Assembly (NCBI RefSeq): GCF_900103545.1
Contig: NZ_FNHH01000011.1
Coordinates: 56,234 to 120,233, forward strand
Direction of reading: 5' to 3'
From: Daejeonella rubra
Lineage (GTDB): Bacteria > Bacteroidota > Bacteroidia > Sphingobacteriales > Sphingobacteriaceae
DNA length: 64,000 nt
Position 1 is the stretch's first letter. The number at the start of each line of letters is the position of its first letter. This document shows, piece after piece, positions 1 to 11,000 of the stretch. The position numbers were made by a program, and so were the translations under genes. The notes below the pieces were generated by a model. The model did no database searches. It had not been told where the DNA came from and saw only the letters and a list, made by a program, of their open reading frames with translations.

Positions 1-152
1 TTAAACTTTAGACTGACTGTTTGAGAAAATGATTCAGCACTGCTTACCTGAAGAAATGCTGTGATCAATAAAACAAAAATTAGTTTTATCATCAACAATA
101 GCTTTATTATGTAATCAGAGGGCCTACATATGGTTAATGAATACAATTTCAT
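1..152 (-). CDS. SusC-family TonB-dependent receptor, N-terminal fragment (runs off left edge)
   Basis: Only the first 50 codons are inside the window. Read on the minus strand from the ATG at 152, the product begins MKLYSLTICRPSDYI, followed by a hydrophobic stretch (IKLIFVLLITAFLQVSSA) and then SFSQTVSLKF. A short basic lead, an LxVSA-type signal peptide and a following STN-like start are typical of SusC-type outer-membrane receptors of Bacteroidota. A shorter start at 92 (MIKLIFVLL) is possible, but the longer N-terminus resembles the usual form of these receptors. The gene lies downstream of, and on the same strand as, a FecR anti-sigma gene and an ECF sigma gene. This is the standard regulatory trio for glycan or siderophore uptake. 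The substrate cannot be told from this fragment. Confidence 0.7.
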   Translation of the reverse strand, partial: MKLYSLTICRPSDYIIKLLLMIKLIFVLLITAFLQVSSAESFSQTVSLKF

Positions 153-279
153 ATATTTGCGTGTTTGGATTTAGTTAATACTTGTTCACTACATTTAAAT
201 TGATAATCCAAATTTGACCAGGAGCGTTGCAACCGCTCTTGGTTTTTTTAAGATTACCGTTTGATCGATTTAGTTTGCT

Positions 280-1497
280 TCATCGCATAACGGTGATCCT
301 CCTTCCTTCTACTTTAAAATGAATGGCATCAGTTAATTGAAGAACATCCAGAACCTCTGAAATATCCTTAGATCTTGAAATATTTCCACCAAAGCCTACA
401 TCAGGAATATTCCCGCTATAGCTAACCTCCACATTGTACCAACGTGATAATTTCCTCATGATACTCTGGATATCTTCATTTTTAAAGACAAAGTAGCCAT
501 CCTTCCATGCTACAACTTCTTCGGTATCTGCTTTAATAACTTTTGCTGCCGACTCCATGGGCCGGAACTGTTGTCCGGGACTCAATAAAACCACCTTATC
601 TTTATAAATAATTTTGACTGAACCTTCAATCAGCGTGGTTTTAATGGGTCCCTCATCCGAATATGAATTAATATTGAACTGAGTTCCCAAAACCTCTACG
701 ATCTGATCCTTGGTGATTACCTTAAAAGGTTTATTCTTATTTTTAGAAACATCAAAATATGCTTCACCACTAAGTTCTACTTCACGGGTATTACCATTGA
801 AAAGAGCAGGAAATCGCAATGAAGAAGATGAGTTGAGCCAAACTTTACTTCCATCCGGCAGATTTACCTGATATTTACCCCCTACAGGAGTTTCAATCTT
901 GTTGTAAATAACATTTTCATTTGATTCAGGAGAAACAGTTTTTGCAGAATTCGAAAATGAATAAAGCAGTTCACCGTCTGATGTTTTTTGAATACTCACA
1001 CCGGCCTGGTTAGCAAGAATTCCATTCTTTGCATCTTCTAAAATAATTTCAGATCCATCAGAAAGTGTTAAAATTGCCTTATCGTCTCCCGGAGCAATTA
1101 CAGCAGCTTTAGGTTCAATAATTTTTACTGCCATTTGCTGAACCGGCGACCTGTTTGTGTAAAAGAATAAACCGGTTGTAAGCAGGATCATTATACTGGC
1201 AGCGACCCCAACCTGATACCACAAACGATAAGAGTATTTTGGATCTATGTCTGTTTCATCCTGATTGTCACTATCAAAATGCTTATTCCTGATTATATTT
1301 TGAAAAATAGATTCCCTGTCCTCAGAATTTATTGTGCTGAATTTTTTAGAGTTACTAAAAACAGTGTCAATGGCAGTATTTAAATGTTCATCATCCGGAT
1401 TCAGCCTGATATAATCAAATAACTGGTCATATTCTTCTCTGCTGATCTCGCCATCAACAAAAAGCCTTAAAAGTTCTTCCAACCTATTTTGATTCAT
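280..1497 (-). CDS. FecR-family anti-sigma factor
   Basis: Inner-membrane anti-sigma regulator that relays a signal from the outer-membrane TonB receptor to the ECF sigma factor encoded upstream. The cytoplasmic N-terminus (about 1-95) is followed by one membrane segment around residue 100 (VGVAASIMILLTTGLFFY). A FecR domain follows (residues about 195-295, with KYQVNLPDGSKVWLNSSSSL and LSGEAYFDV), then a C-terminal DUF4974-like domain (LSRWYNVEVSYS...FGGNIS). I start at MNQNRLEELL (1497). The frame stays open to 1542, but those extra 15 residues are hydrophobic and do not fit the cytoplasmic N-terminus of this family. Length, about 405 residues, is normal. It sits between the sigma gene and the SusC start, so the three probably form one control unit. 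Confidence 0.9.
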   Translation of the reverse strand: MNQNRLEELLRLFVDGEISREEYDQLFDYIRLNPDDEHLNTAIDTVFSNSKKFSTINSEDRESIFQNIIRNKHFDSDNQDETDIDPKYSYRLWYQVGVAASIMILLTTGLFFYTNRSPVQQMAVKIIEPKAAVIAPGDDKAILTLSDGSEIILEDAKNGILANQAGVSIQKTSDGELLYSFSNSAKTVSPESNENVIYNKIETPVGGKYQVNLPDGSKVWLNSSSSLRFPALFNGNTREVELSGEAYFDVSKNKNKPFKVITKDQIVEVLGTQFNINSYSDEGPIKTTLIEGSVKIIYKDKVVLLSPGQQFRPMESAAKVIKADTEEVVAWKDGYFVFKNEDIQSIMRKLSRWYNVEVSYSGNIPDVGFGGNISRSKDISEVLDVLQLTDAIHFKVEGRRITVMR

Positions 1498-1606
1498 AAT
1501 TACAATAATCGTGACCAATTGAATTATAGCTAATACACCCAAAAATGAAAAGAGGACTAGTCTATACTTAATTATTTTAAAAGAAATTTCAGAATACGGC
1601 TAAAAC

Positions 1607-2176
1607 CTAGAAAAAGAAGATGGTAAATGCCTTATAAAATTGGGTACGGAGAGTTTTTAATGCCGCTACTAAATGGTTCTTAACCGTATTTCTGGATATA
1701 TTAAGTTCTTCAGCAATTTCATCATAGCTTAACTCCTGATGCCTGCTCATTCGAAATATCAATTGTTGTTGTTTAGGCATTCTGGACAGTACCTGCTCTG
1801 TGAATCGGGATAGATCTTCTAATAGGACCTCCTCCTCAGTCTCATTACTAACCTTTTGAACATTAAGCCACATCTTATTCATTGCACACTGGGATGTTGC
1901 AACATGACGTAATACGTTCAGAGTCAGTCTGCGGGTAATGGTATAAAGGTATGGAGCAATGGGATATTGACTGTCAAGCTTAGCACGGTTAACCCAAAGA
2001 CTTAAAAAGGCCTCCTGCACAACCTCCTGACAAGGCTCTTTCTCTTTCAGAAAGCGGTAACTGAAAGCATACAATTTACTGGAATACAAGTCAAAAACAA
2101 TTCGAAATGCTGATTCATCACCCTCTTTTATTCGGGAAATAAGCTCAAAATCACAGATCTGTCCTTTCTTTTGCAT
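1607..2176 (-). CDS. ECF RNA polymerase sigma factor (sigma-70 family)
   Basis: Extracytoplasmic-function sigma factor of the Bacteroidetes expansion type. Region 2 is visible at residues about 25-90 (FDLYSSKLYAFSYRFLKEKE, then EEAFLSLW-like QEAFLSLWVNR). Region 4 is at about 133-180 (MPKQQQLIFRMSRHQ followed by the helix-turn-helix LSYDEIAEELNISRNTVKNH). At 189 residues it has the usual length. The gene lies 109 bp upstream of the fecR start on the same strand, so FecR is its likely partner and the SusC-like receptor gene its likely target. The last residues (AFTIFFF) are unusually hydrophobic. No promoter matching the housekeeping consensus is evident directly upstream. Confidence 0.92.
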   Translation of the reverse strand: MQKKGQICDFELISRIKEGDESAFRIVFDLYSSKLYAFSYRFLKEKEPCQEVVQEAFLSLWVNRAKLDSQYPIAPYLYTITRRLTLNVLRHVATSQCAMNKMWLNVQKVSNETEEEVLLEDLSRFTEQVLSRMPKQQQLIFRMSRHQELSYDEIAEELNISRNTVKNHLVAALKTLRTQFYKAFTIFFF

Positions 2177-2530
2177 AGGTGTTCAGTACACAACATAAAT
2201 ATAATGTAAATTTTATGTAATAATTGTAATAATCCTATTGCTTTTCCTAACGGCATGATTAATACAATTTCTTAAAAATTTACTGAGCAATATTTATATA
2301 AAAAATGAGCAACTACTTTATGTTTCTATTAAATCATAGCCTTAAACAGCGTTTGTTTCATACAGCATTTTTCCAAATCCGGAATGTAAATCCCTCAGAT
2401 TTACTCAGCAGATAAATCTAATTATGGCATTTTTTAATAAATAAAAATTAGCTTAACTTCCATCCAAAATAAGTTCAAATGTTTTTTTTAACTATTCATA
2501 AATATGCTCAAGCACTATATCGGCCATTAA
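2177..2530. other. Intergenic region between divergent sigma and ROK genes
   Basis: 354 bp, very AT-rich, separating the minus-strand sigma gene from the plus-strand ROK gene, so it must hold both promoters. I saw no clear TAnnTTTG box, no strong hairpin and no small ORF that looks real. Confidence 0.5.
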
Positions 2531-3820
2531 ATGAAATCGTTAATTATTGATAAAATACATCTGGACTTATTAAGCAATATTGAAAAAAAGAAGTATCTGC
2601 AAAAGGTCAGATTAGTTAAGCTGCTCCATGCGGATGGCGCTAATTCTAATGCAGATATATACAATATCTTAGGGATCAGTTCACCTACCTCATTCACTCT
2701 GATTAATGAACTTGTCTCTGAAGGTCTGATTGAAAAAAAAGGCAAAGGCCAATCAATCGGAGGTCGAAAACCAGAATTATATTCTCTTCAGAATAGTTCA
2801 TTCTTTGTGCTATGCATAAAGATGGAGCAATTCAAAACCGATATCGCCATTCTTGATAACAACAACAATAATATTTCAGGAATAAATAGTCTGCCGCTTC
2901 ACATTACCAAAGAAAAAGACTCGATCATAGAAATTCATGAATTTGCTGAACAATTAATTCATTCTTCCGGGATCAACAGGAACAAACTGGTCGGGGTTGG
3001 AATTAGTATGCCTGGCCTTGTCGATTCAAACACAGGACAAAACTTCACTTATCTTACTTCACCCAAAGAACCCAAAACATTAAAGGATATTTTCGAGGAA
3101 AAATTTCAAAAACCAGTTTATATTCAGAATGACGTCAAAACCAATGCTTTAGCAGAGTATCATTACGGACTTGCCAAAAATAAAAAAGACGTACTTGTTC
3201 TGCTCATGGACTGGGGAATAGGCTTAGGAATTATCATGGATGGAAAACTGCAAAGCGGAACTTCAGGCTTTGCAGGCGAAATTGGCCATATCCCATTCGT
3301 TAGTGACGGTGAACTTTGCCATTGTGGAAAAAGAGGTTGTCTGGAGACTGTAGTATCAGGAATTGCTATGGCAAAAATGGCAAGGGATGGAATCAGATCC
3401 GGGCAAGCATCCATTTTAAAGAAACTTTCAGAAGAAGAAATTGAACAGATCGTACCCTTTAATGTTATTGAGGCTGCCAATCAGGGAGATCAATTTGCTA
3501 TAAATATCTTATCGCAGGTAGGACAGAGCCTGGGAAAGGCAGTGGCAACATTAATTCAACTTTTCAATCCGGAATTGATTATCCTTGGAGGAATAATGGC
3601 TCAGGCAAAGCAATATATTTCAATTCCTATGAAACATGCCATCAATACTTATAGCATGGCTCAGGTTAGAGAAAATACAAAAATTGTTCTGTCGGAATTG
3701 GGAAATGATGCAGGATTATTAGGTTTAGCCGACATTGTTATGGAAGGCACCTTTAAAAAGCAAATTGAACTGGTATGTCAAAAAAGCACCCTGTCAGACA
3801 ATTCCAAAAAAGCCTGTTAA
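2531..3820 (+). CDS. ROK-family transcriptional regulator / sugar kinase-like protein
   Basis: NagC/Mlc-type ROK protein. The N-terminus carries a winged helix-turn-helix (residues about 25-85: NADIYNILGISSPTSFTLIN, then GLIEKKGKG and GGRKPELYSL). The ROK sugar-binding core follows, with the signature GEIGHIPF and the zinc-binding cysteine cluster CHCGKRGCLE (around residues 258-267). QNDVKTNALAEYHYG holds the ROK-type Asn-Asp pair. The HTH argues for a sugar-responsive repressor rather than a dedicated kinase, although the kinase motifs look intact. Length 429 fits the regulator subfamily (about 400). The gene is monocistronic and ends at a bidirectional terminator shared with asd. Its sugar ligand and targets are not evident; the SusC-like receptor nearby is one candidate by proximity only. 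Confidence 0.88.
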   Translation: MKSLIIDKIHLDLLSNIEKKKYLQKVRLVKLLHADGANSNADIYNILGISSPTSFTLINELVSEGLIEKKGKGQSIGGRKPELYSLQNSSFFVLCIKMEQFKTDIAILDNNNNNISGINSLPLHITKEKDSIIEIHEFAEQLIHSSGINRNKLVGVGISMPGLVDSNTGQNFTYLTSPKEPKTLKDIFEEKFQKPVYIQNDVKTNALAEYHYGLAKNKKDVLVLLMDWGIGLGIIMDGKLQSGTSGFAGEIGHIPFVSDGELCHCGKRGCLETVVSGIAMAKMARDGIRSGQASILKKLSEEEIEQIVPFNVIEAANQGDQFAINILSQVGQSLGKAVATLIQLFNPELIILGGIMAQAKQYISIPMKHAINTYSMAQVRENTKIVLSELGNDAGLLGLADIVMEGTFKKQIELVCQKSTLSDNSKKAC

Positions 3821-3826
3821 TAAAAA

Positions 3827-3849
3827 AGCCCGACGAATTTCGCCGGGCT
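3827..3849. terminator. Bidirectional terminator between ROK gene and asd
   Basis: The imperfect inverted repeat AGCCCGACGAA / TTCGCCGGGCT (one A-C mismatch) is preceded by a run of six A residues, which reads as a T-run on the minus strand. It lies in the 50 bp gap between two convergent genes and can stop transcripts from both sides. The T-run favours the minus (asd) direction. Confidence 0.75.
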
Positions 3850-3870
3850 ACATACGATGATCTATAAATA

Positions 3871-4860
3871 TTAGATCAATTTTTTAGCCATAAGGTATTC
3901 CGCTATTTGAACGGCATTTGTCGCAGCTCCTTTTCGTAGATTATCTGCAACGATCCAAAGATTCAGTGTTTTGTCCTGAGATTCATCTCTTCTGATTCTA
4001 CCAACAAAAACTTCATCTTTCTCGTGTGCATCCATTGGCATTGGGTACTTTAAGTTTGCCGGATCATCAACAACAATTATTCCTTCTTCTTTTTCCAGAA
4101 TTGAACGTACTTCATCCAAATCGAAATCATTTTCAAATTCAATGTTTACAGCCTCAGAATGGCCTCCCATAACCGGGATACGAACAGTTGTGGCAGTAAC
4201 ACGAATTGAATCATCGCCCATGATCTTTTTTGTCTCAAGGATCATTTTCATTTCTTCCTTGGTGTATCCGTTATCCTGAAACACATCGATCTGAGGAATA
4301 ACATTGAGATCAATCGGATAGGCGTATGCCATTGGTCCGACAATACCTTTGCGCTCGTTCATCATTTGATCCACGGCTTTAACGCCAGTGCCGGTAACAG
4401 ACTGATAGGTGGAAACAACCACACGTTTAATCTTATATTTATCATGAAGCGGCTTCAAAACCACTACCATTTGTATTGTCGAACAATTCGGATTGGCAAT
4501 TATCTTATCCTTTGCTGTAAGCTCATTTGCATTTACTTCAGGAACGATTAATTTTTTATCCGGATCCATCCGCCAGGCAGATGAATTATCAATTACTGTT
4601 GTTCCAACCTCTGCAAAACGCGGCGCGCTTTCCAGGGAGGTTCCTCCACCGGCAGAAAACAATGCTACATCTGGCTTCATAGCAATAGCATCATCCATGG
4701 TCACAACAGTATACTTTTTCCCCTTGAATTCAATCTGTTTACCTGCACTCTTTGCAGAGGCAACCGGGATCAATTCACTAACGGGGAAATTGCGCTCTGC
4801 TAAAACTTTTAACATCACCGAACCTACAAGGCCGGTAGCGCCTACTACTGCGACTTTCAT
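3871..4860 (-). CDS. asd: Aspartate-semialdehyde dehydrogenase
   Basis: Reduces aspartyl phosphate to aspartate semialdehyde with NADPH, the branch step to lysine/diaminopimelate, methionine and threonine. The N-terminal nucleotide-binding loop is VGATGLVGS (residues 6-14). The catalytic cysteine is C126 in IANPNCSTIQ. The substrate and active-site histidine region is RIPVMGGHSEAVNIEF near residue 230-245. The 329 residues match the usual length. The gene is transcribed alone toward the ROK gene. The upstream 228 bp region is shared with the giant surface-protein gene on the other strand. Confidence 0.96.
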   Translation of the reverse strand: MKVAVVGATGLVGSVMLKVLAERNFPVSELIPVASAKSAGKQIEFKGKKYTVVTMDDAIAMKPDVALFSAGGGTSLESAPRFAEVGTTVIDNSSAWRMDPDKKLIVPEVNANELTAKDKIIANPNCSTIQMVVVLKPLHDKYKIKRVVVSTYQSVTGTGVKAVDQMMNERKGIVGPMAYAYPIDLNVIPQIDVFQDNGYTKEEMKMILETKKIMGDDSIRVTATTVRIPVMGGHSEAVNIEFENDFDLDEVRSILEKEEGIIVVDDPANLKYPMPMDAHEKDEVFVGRIRRDESQDKTLNLWIVADNLRKGAATNAVQIAEYLMAKKLI

Positions 4861-5088
4861 TTTTTTAATTGTTTTTTTGAAAAATTTGAACTTTTTTATT
4901 TTTTAAACAAATATGAGAAATTGTTTGATCATTTTATTGGTTTAAATAGCCTTATGAGCAAATTCATGTTCCAAATCATGGATTTTAGCAATAATATTAC
5001 CGTTAACTATATAGAACTTACCGTAAACTCATTCCATTTGAATGTAGGTTTCCAGAATCCTAATTTAATTCTGCTTTAAGGAGCAGAA

Positions 5089-8000
5089 ATGAGAAAGATC
5101 TTAATAATAGTACTTCTTTTATACAGCAACTTAGCACATTCCCAACTGAATGATGATTTTAGTGATGGGAATTTTTTATTAAATCCAGTTTGGAGTACCG
5201 GGAATAGCGGATCTGATTTTATTATTCTGAATAATCGGCTCAGATCAAATTCCAGCCAGAGCTCTGGCAGCTTTTATATCAGTACACCTAATTCTCTTGC
5301 ACTAAATTGCAAATGGGAGTTTTGGGTAAACCTTCAATTTAACACTTCAGGAGCAAATTATGCCGACATCTATCTGATTGCAGACAAAGCGGATCTTAAA
5401 AGCACTCTGATCAATGGATATTTTATACGAGTTGGGAATACGGATGATGAAATCTGCCTGTATAAACGATCTGGCCTGAGCAACAGCAGTGTCAAGATAA
5501 TTGATGGTATAAACGGAACAACAAATTTAAGTAATAATACGATCAGAGTGCGTGTTACAAGGAATAACGATGGCCTGTTTAGTCTTGAAAGGGAATTAAC
5601 AGGAAATAATAGCTCTTATTTTACAGAAGGAACATTTACAGATCTAAGCTTTACAAATTCCTCTTTCTTCGGCATTTACATTCAACAATCTACCTCATCC
5701 TTTTTTCAGAAACATTTTTTTGATGATTTCAGTATCGAGCCATTGATATCAGACACAAGTCCGCCGGAGTTAACAAGTGTTTCTGCGATAGATTCAAATA
5801 TATTGGAGGTGACCTTCAACGAGGAAATGGACAGTATTGGGGTGAAAAATTCGACAAATTTCAGCATAAATAATTTCAATGGCCAGATAGTTAACATACA
5901 AACAAGCACTGATCCGGCAAAATTCAGGGTCAAATTAGCCACTGAATTGAATACCGGCACCTACACCCTGACTGTATTAAATGTAAAAGACAAAAACGGA
6001 AATCTAATTCAAAGTAAAAACAATGCTTCATTTAGTTACATAAAACCTTATAAGACTAAATTCAGAGATATAATTATCAACGAAATCTTTGCAGATCCCG
6101 CACCGCAGATCGATCTGCCATCGGTTGAATATATCGAACTGCTAAATACCACCAATGAAACCATATCAATGCATAACTGGAGACTTAGCGACCCATCAAG
6201 TTCAGGGGTTTTAGGAAACATCAGTATTTCTCCCCACTCCTATTTAATTCTTTGTGCAAAGGCGGATACCGCTGAATTTAAGAAATTTGGAAAGGTATTG
6301 GGTATCTCACCCTGGCCTTCATTGAACAATTCGGGTGATGTGATTCAAATAAAGGATCAATTCAATCTATTAATCGATTCCATCTCCTATTCAGACAATT
6401 GGCACCGTGAATCTTCGAAAAACCAAGGAGGATGGAGCCTCGAACGTATAAGTCCGACAACCGTATGCGAGGGAATTTTCAACTGGACCGGCTCCAAGGA
6501 CCCTTCAGGCGGCACACCCGGAAAGCAAAGCTCTGTTTTCATTCTCAATTTTGATCAAATGACCTTTAAGACTGATAGTTTAAGCCGTTTATCAGATTCT
6601 ACAATTCTGATCTATTTAAACAAACCACTCAATATTGGATCAATAATAAATGACCGATTCACTCTGCTCCCAAATGCAGGACAGATCAAAGGGAAAGTAA
6701 TTAAACCAGAATTGGGACAGATCACATTAACATTCAGCGAAAAATTCAAAGCGGGCACAACTTATCAACTAAGCATAAGCGGAATAAAAGACTGCAGCGG
6801 AAATACAATAAACAATACATCTCCCTTCAGTTTTAGTATTCCTGCGCTTCCCGCACCACCACCGGCTCCTCCGGCTCCACCGGTCAGGATTGATACCGCA
6901 CAGGTATTCATCACCGAAATATTTGCAGATCCATCACCAGAAGTTGGTCTGCCGCTGGTTGAGTTTATTGAATTGTTCAATCCCGGAAAAGACACAATAG
7001 ATCTGGAAGGATGGAGTATTAATGATCCTCAATCAAAGGGCATCTTGAAAAAACACCTGCTGCCACCAAATCAATATCTTATTCTTTGTCCCGCAGCGGA
7101 TACAATTCAGTATAAAAGCTTTGGAAGAACATTGGGTATTTCACCATGGCCATCATTGAAAAACAGTGATGATCAGATATCGCTAAAGAGCTTTAAAAAC
7201 AGAGTTGTTGATTCTATCTCATATTCCGATACCTGGTATGCTGATCCGATGAAGAAACAAGGTGGCTGGAGTCTGGAACGGATTGATCATTTGTCTAAAT
7301 GTTCGGGGCAATTCATTTGGACTGCTTCAAAAGATCTTTCTGGCGGAACGCCTGGCAAACAAAATAGTATCTATGTTCCCAATTATGATAAATTGATTTT
7401 GAAGGCTGATAGTATGAATCGTATGAGCGATTCTACTTTGCTAATATATTTCAATAAACAATTGATTATTAATACCTTAATTAAAGAAAACTTTACATTA
7501 TCGCCAATTTCAGGTCAGATTAAAGAAATTAACAACAGCGGAGATTTTAGGCTGGTCACATTAAAGTTCAGCGAAAAATTCAAAGCAGGCGCAATTTATC
7601 AATTAAGTATTACCGGAATAAAAGATTGCAGTGGAAATACCTTCAGCAGTTCAACTCCATTCAGCTTTAGCATTCCTGCACTTCCGGCACCGCCACCGCC
7701 TCCACCGGTCCCACTAATCAGGATTGATACCGCCCGGATATTCATCACCGAAATATTCGCCGATCCATCACCTGAAGTTGGCTTGCCGCTGGTTGAGTTT
7801 ATTGAATTGTTCAATCCCGGAATGGACACACTTGATCTGGAAGGATGGAGTATCAACGATCCCCAAACAAAAGGCATTTTGAAAAAATACCTGCTGCCGC
7901 CGAATCAATATCTGATTCTTTGTCCCGCAGCAGATACACTACAGTATAAAAGCTTCGGAAGAACTTTGGGTATCTCACCCTGGCCATCTTTAAAAAACAG

Positions 8001-11000
8001 TGATGATCAGATTGTCTTGAAAAGTTTCAAAAACCGAATGATCGATTCGGTCTCTTATTTTGATATCTGGTATGCTGATCCGATAAAGAAACAAGGTGGA
8101 TGGAGTCTGGAAAGGATCGATCAGTTATCAAAATGCGCAGGGCAGTTCATCTGGACCGCTTCAAAAGATCAGTCTGGCGGAACACCAGGCAAACAAAATA
8201 GTATCTATGTTCCCAATTATGACAAATTGATTTTGAAGGCTGATAGCTTGAATCGATTATCAGATTCTACTCTTTTAATCTACTTCAATAAAGCATTGAA
8301 TAATAGCACATTAACAAAAGAAAGCTTTTCCTTATTACCCATCTCTGGTCAGATCAAAGAAATTAGCAGCAGTGGGGATTTCAGGCTGGTCACATTAAAG
8401 TTCAGCGAAAAATTTAAAGCAGGCACAACTTATCAATTAAGTATTAACGGAATAAAAGATTGCAGTGGGAATACCTTCAGTAGTTCAACTCCATTCAGCT
8501 TTAGCATTCCTGCGCTTCCTGCACCACCGCCGCCTCTACCAGTTAGAATTGATACCGCCCAACTATTCATCACAGAAATATTTGCCGATCCTTCACCAGA
8601 AGTTGGTCTGCCACTGGTTGAGTTCATGGAACTTTTCAATCCCGGTAAAGACACAATTAATCTGGAAGAATGGAGCATTCAAGATCCCCAAACCAAGGGC
8701 ACTTTAAAAAAATATCTGCTGCCGCCGAATCAATATCTAATTATTTGTCCCGCAGCAGATACAACGCAGTATAAAAGCTTCGGAAGAACTTTAGGGATCT
8801 CGCCTTGGCCATCTCTAAACAATAGTTCAGATCAGATCATTTTGAAAAGTTTCAGGAGCCGGACAGTTGATTCTGTCTCTTATTCAGATATCTGGTATGC
8901 AGATCCAATTAAGAAACAAGGAGGATGGAGCCTGGAAAGGATCGATCATTTGTCCAAATGCACAGGACCCTACATCTGGACCGCTTCGAAAGATCAGTCT
9001 GGTGGAACACCGGGCAAGCAAAATAGCAGCTATGTTGCCAATTATGATAAATTGATTTTGAAGGCTGATAGTATAAACAGAAGTTCAGATACATCAGTTT
9101 TTGTTTATTTTAATAAACCAACTGACCCCAATTTGATCAACAAAGAGCAATTTTCTCTTCTTCCAAACTCCGGGCAGGTCAAGCAAATCAGTACTAATGG
9201 TGAATCCAAAGGAGTTCAGGTTATATTCAGCGAAAAATTCAAAGCGGGCACAACTTATCAATTGAGCATTACCGGAATAAAAGACTGCAGCGGGAATGCC
9301 GTTAGCAATACTTCACCATTCAGTTTTAGTATTCCTGCGCTGCCACCTCCTCCACCGACCCCTCCGGTTCCACCGGTCAGGATTGATACCGCAAAGGTAT
9401 TCATCACCGAAATATTCGCCGATCCATCTCCCGAAGTTGGCTTGCCACTAGTTGAGTTTATTGAATTGTTCAATCCCGGTAAAGACACAATAGATCTGGA
9501 AGGATGGAGTATTAATGATCCGCAATCTAAGGGTATCTTGAAAAAATACCTGCTGCCACCGAATCAATTTCTGATTCTTTGTCCGGCAGCGGATACAACC
9601 CAATATAAAAGCTTTGGAAGAACATTGGGTATCTCGCCATGGCCATCATTGAAAAACAGTGATGATCAGATATCGCTAAAGAGCTTTAAAAACAGAGTTG
9701 TTGATTCTGTCTCTTATTTTGATTCCTGGTATGCTGATCCTATAAAGAAACAAGGAGGCTGGAGCCTGGAAAGGATAGATCATTTATCCAAATGCTCAGG
9801 GCAATTCATCTGGACAGCTTCAATAGATCAGTCTGGCGGAACGCCTGGCGAACAAAATAGTATCTATGTTCCCAATTATGACAAATTGATTTTGAAGGCT
9901 GATAGCTTGAATCGATTATCAGATTCTACTCTTTTAGTCTACTTCAATAAAGCATTGAATAATAGCACATTAACAAAAGAAAATTTTTCCCTATTACCCA
10001 TTTCTGGTCAGATCAAAGAAATTAACAGCAGCGGGAATTTCAAGCAGGTCACTTTAAAATTCAGCCAAAAATTCAAAGTGGGCACAAGCTATCAGTTAAG
10101 CATAACAGGAATAAAAGACTGTAGTGGAAACACCTTCAGCAGTTCAACTCCATTCAGCTTTAGCATTCCTACACTTCCGGCACCGCCACCGCCTCCACCG
10201 GTTCCACCAATCAGGATTGATACCGCAAAGGTATTCATCACCGAAATATTCGCCGATCCATCTCCCGAAGTTGGCTTGCCACTGGTTGAGTTTATTGAAT
10301 TGTTCAATCCCGGAAAAGATACACTTGATCTGGAAGGATGGAGTATCAATGATCCGCAATCTAAGGGCATTTTGAAAAAATACCTGCTGCCACCGAATCA
10401 ATTTCTGATTCTTTGTCCGGCAGCGGATACAACCCAATATAAAAGCTTTGGAAGAACATTGGGTATCTCGCCATGGCCATCATTGAAAAACAGTGATGAT
10501 CAGATATCGCTAAAGAGCTTTAAAAACAGAGTTGTTGATTCTGTCTCTTATTTTGATTCCTGGTATGCTGATCCGATAAAGAAACAAGGAGGGTGGAGCC
10601 TGGAAAGGATAGATCATTTATCCAAATGCTCAGGGCATTTCATCTGGACCGCTTCAAAAGATCAGTCTGGCGGAACGCCAGGTAAACAAAACGCTGCTTT
10701 TATTGCCAATTATGATAAATTGATTTTGAAGGCAGATAGCTTGACTCGGTTATCAGATTCTACCTTGCTGATACATTTCAATAAACCACTGATTATTAAT
10801 ATTTTAACTAAAGACAACTTTACCTTATCGCCAATTTCAGGTCAGATCAAAGAAATTAACAGCAGCGGAGATTTCAAGCAGCTCACTCTGAAATTCAGCG
10901 AAAAATTTAAAGCAGGCACAATTTATCAATTAAGTATTACCAGAATAAAAGATTGCAGTGGAAATACCTTCAGCAGTTCAACACCCTTCAGTTTTAGTAT

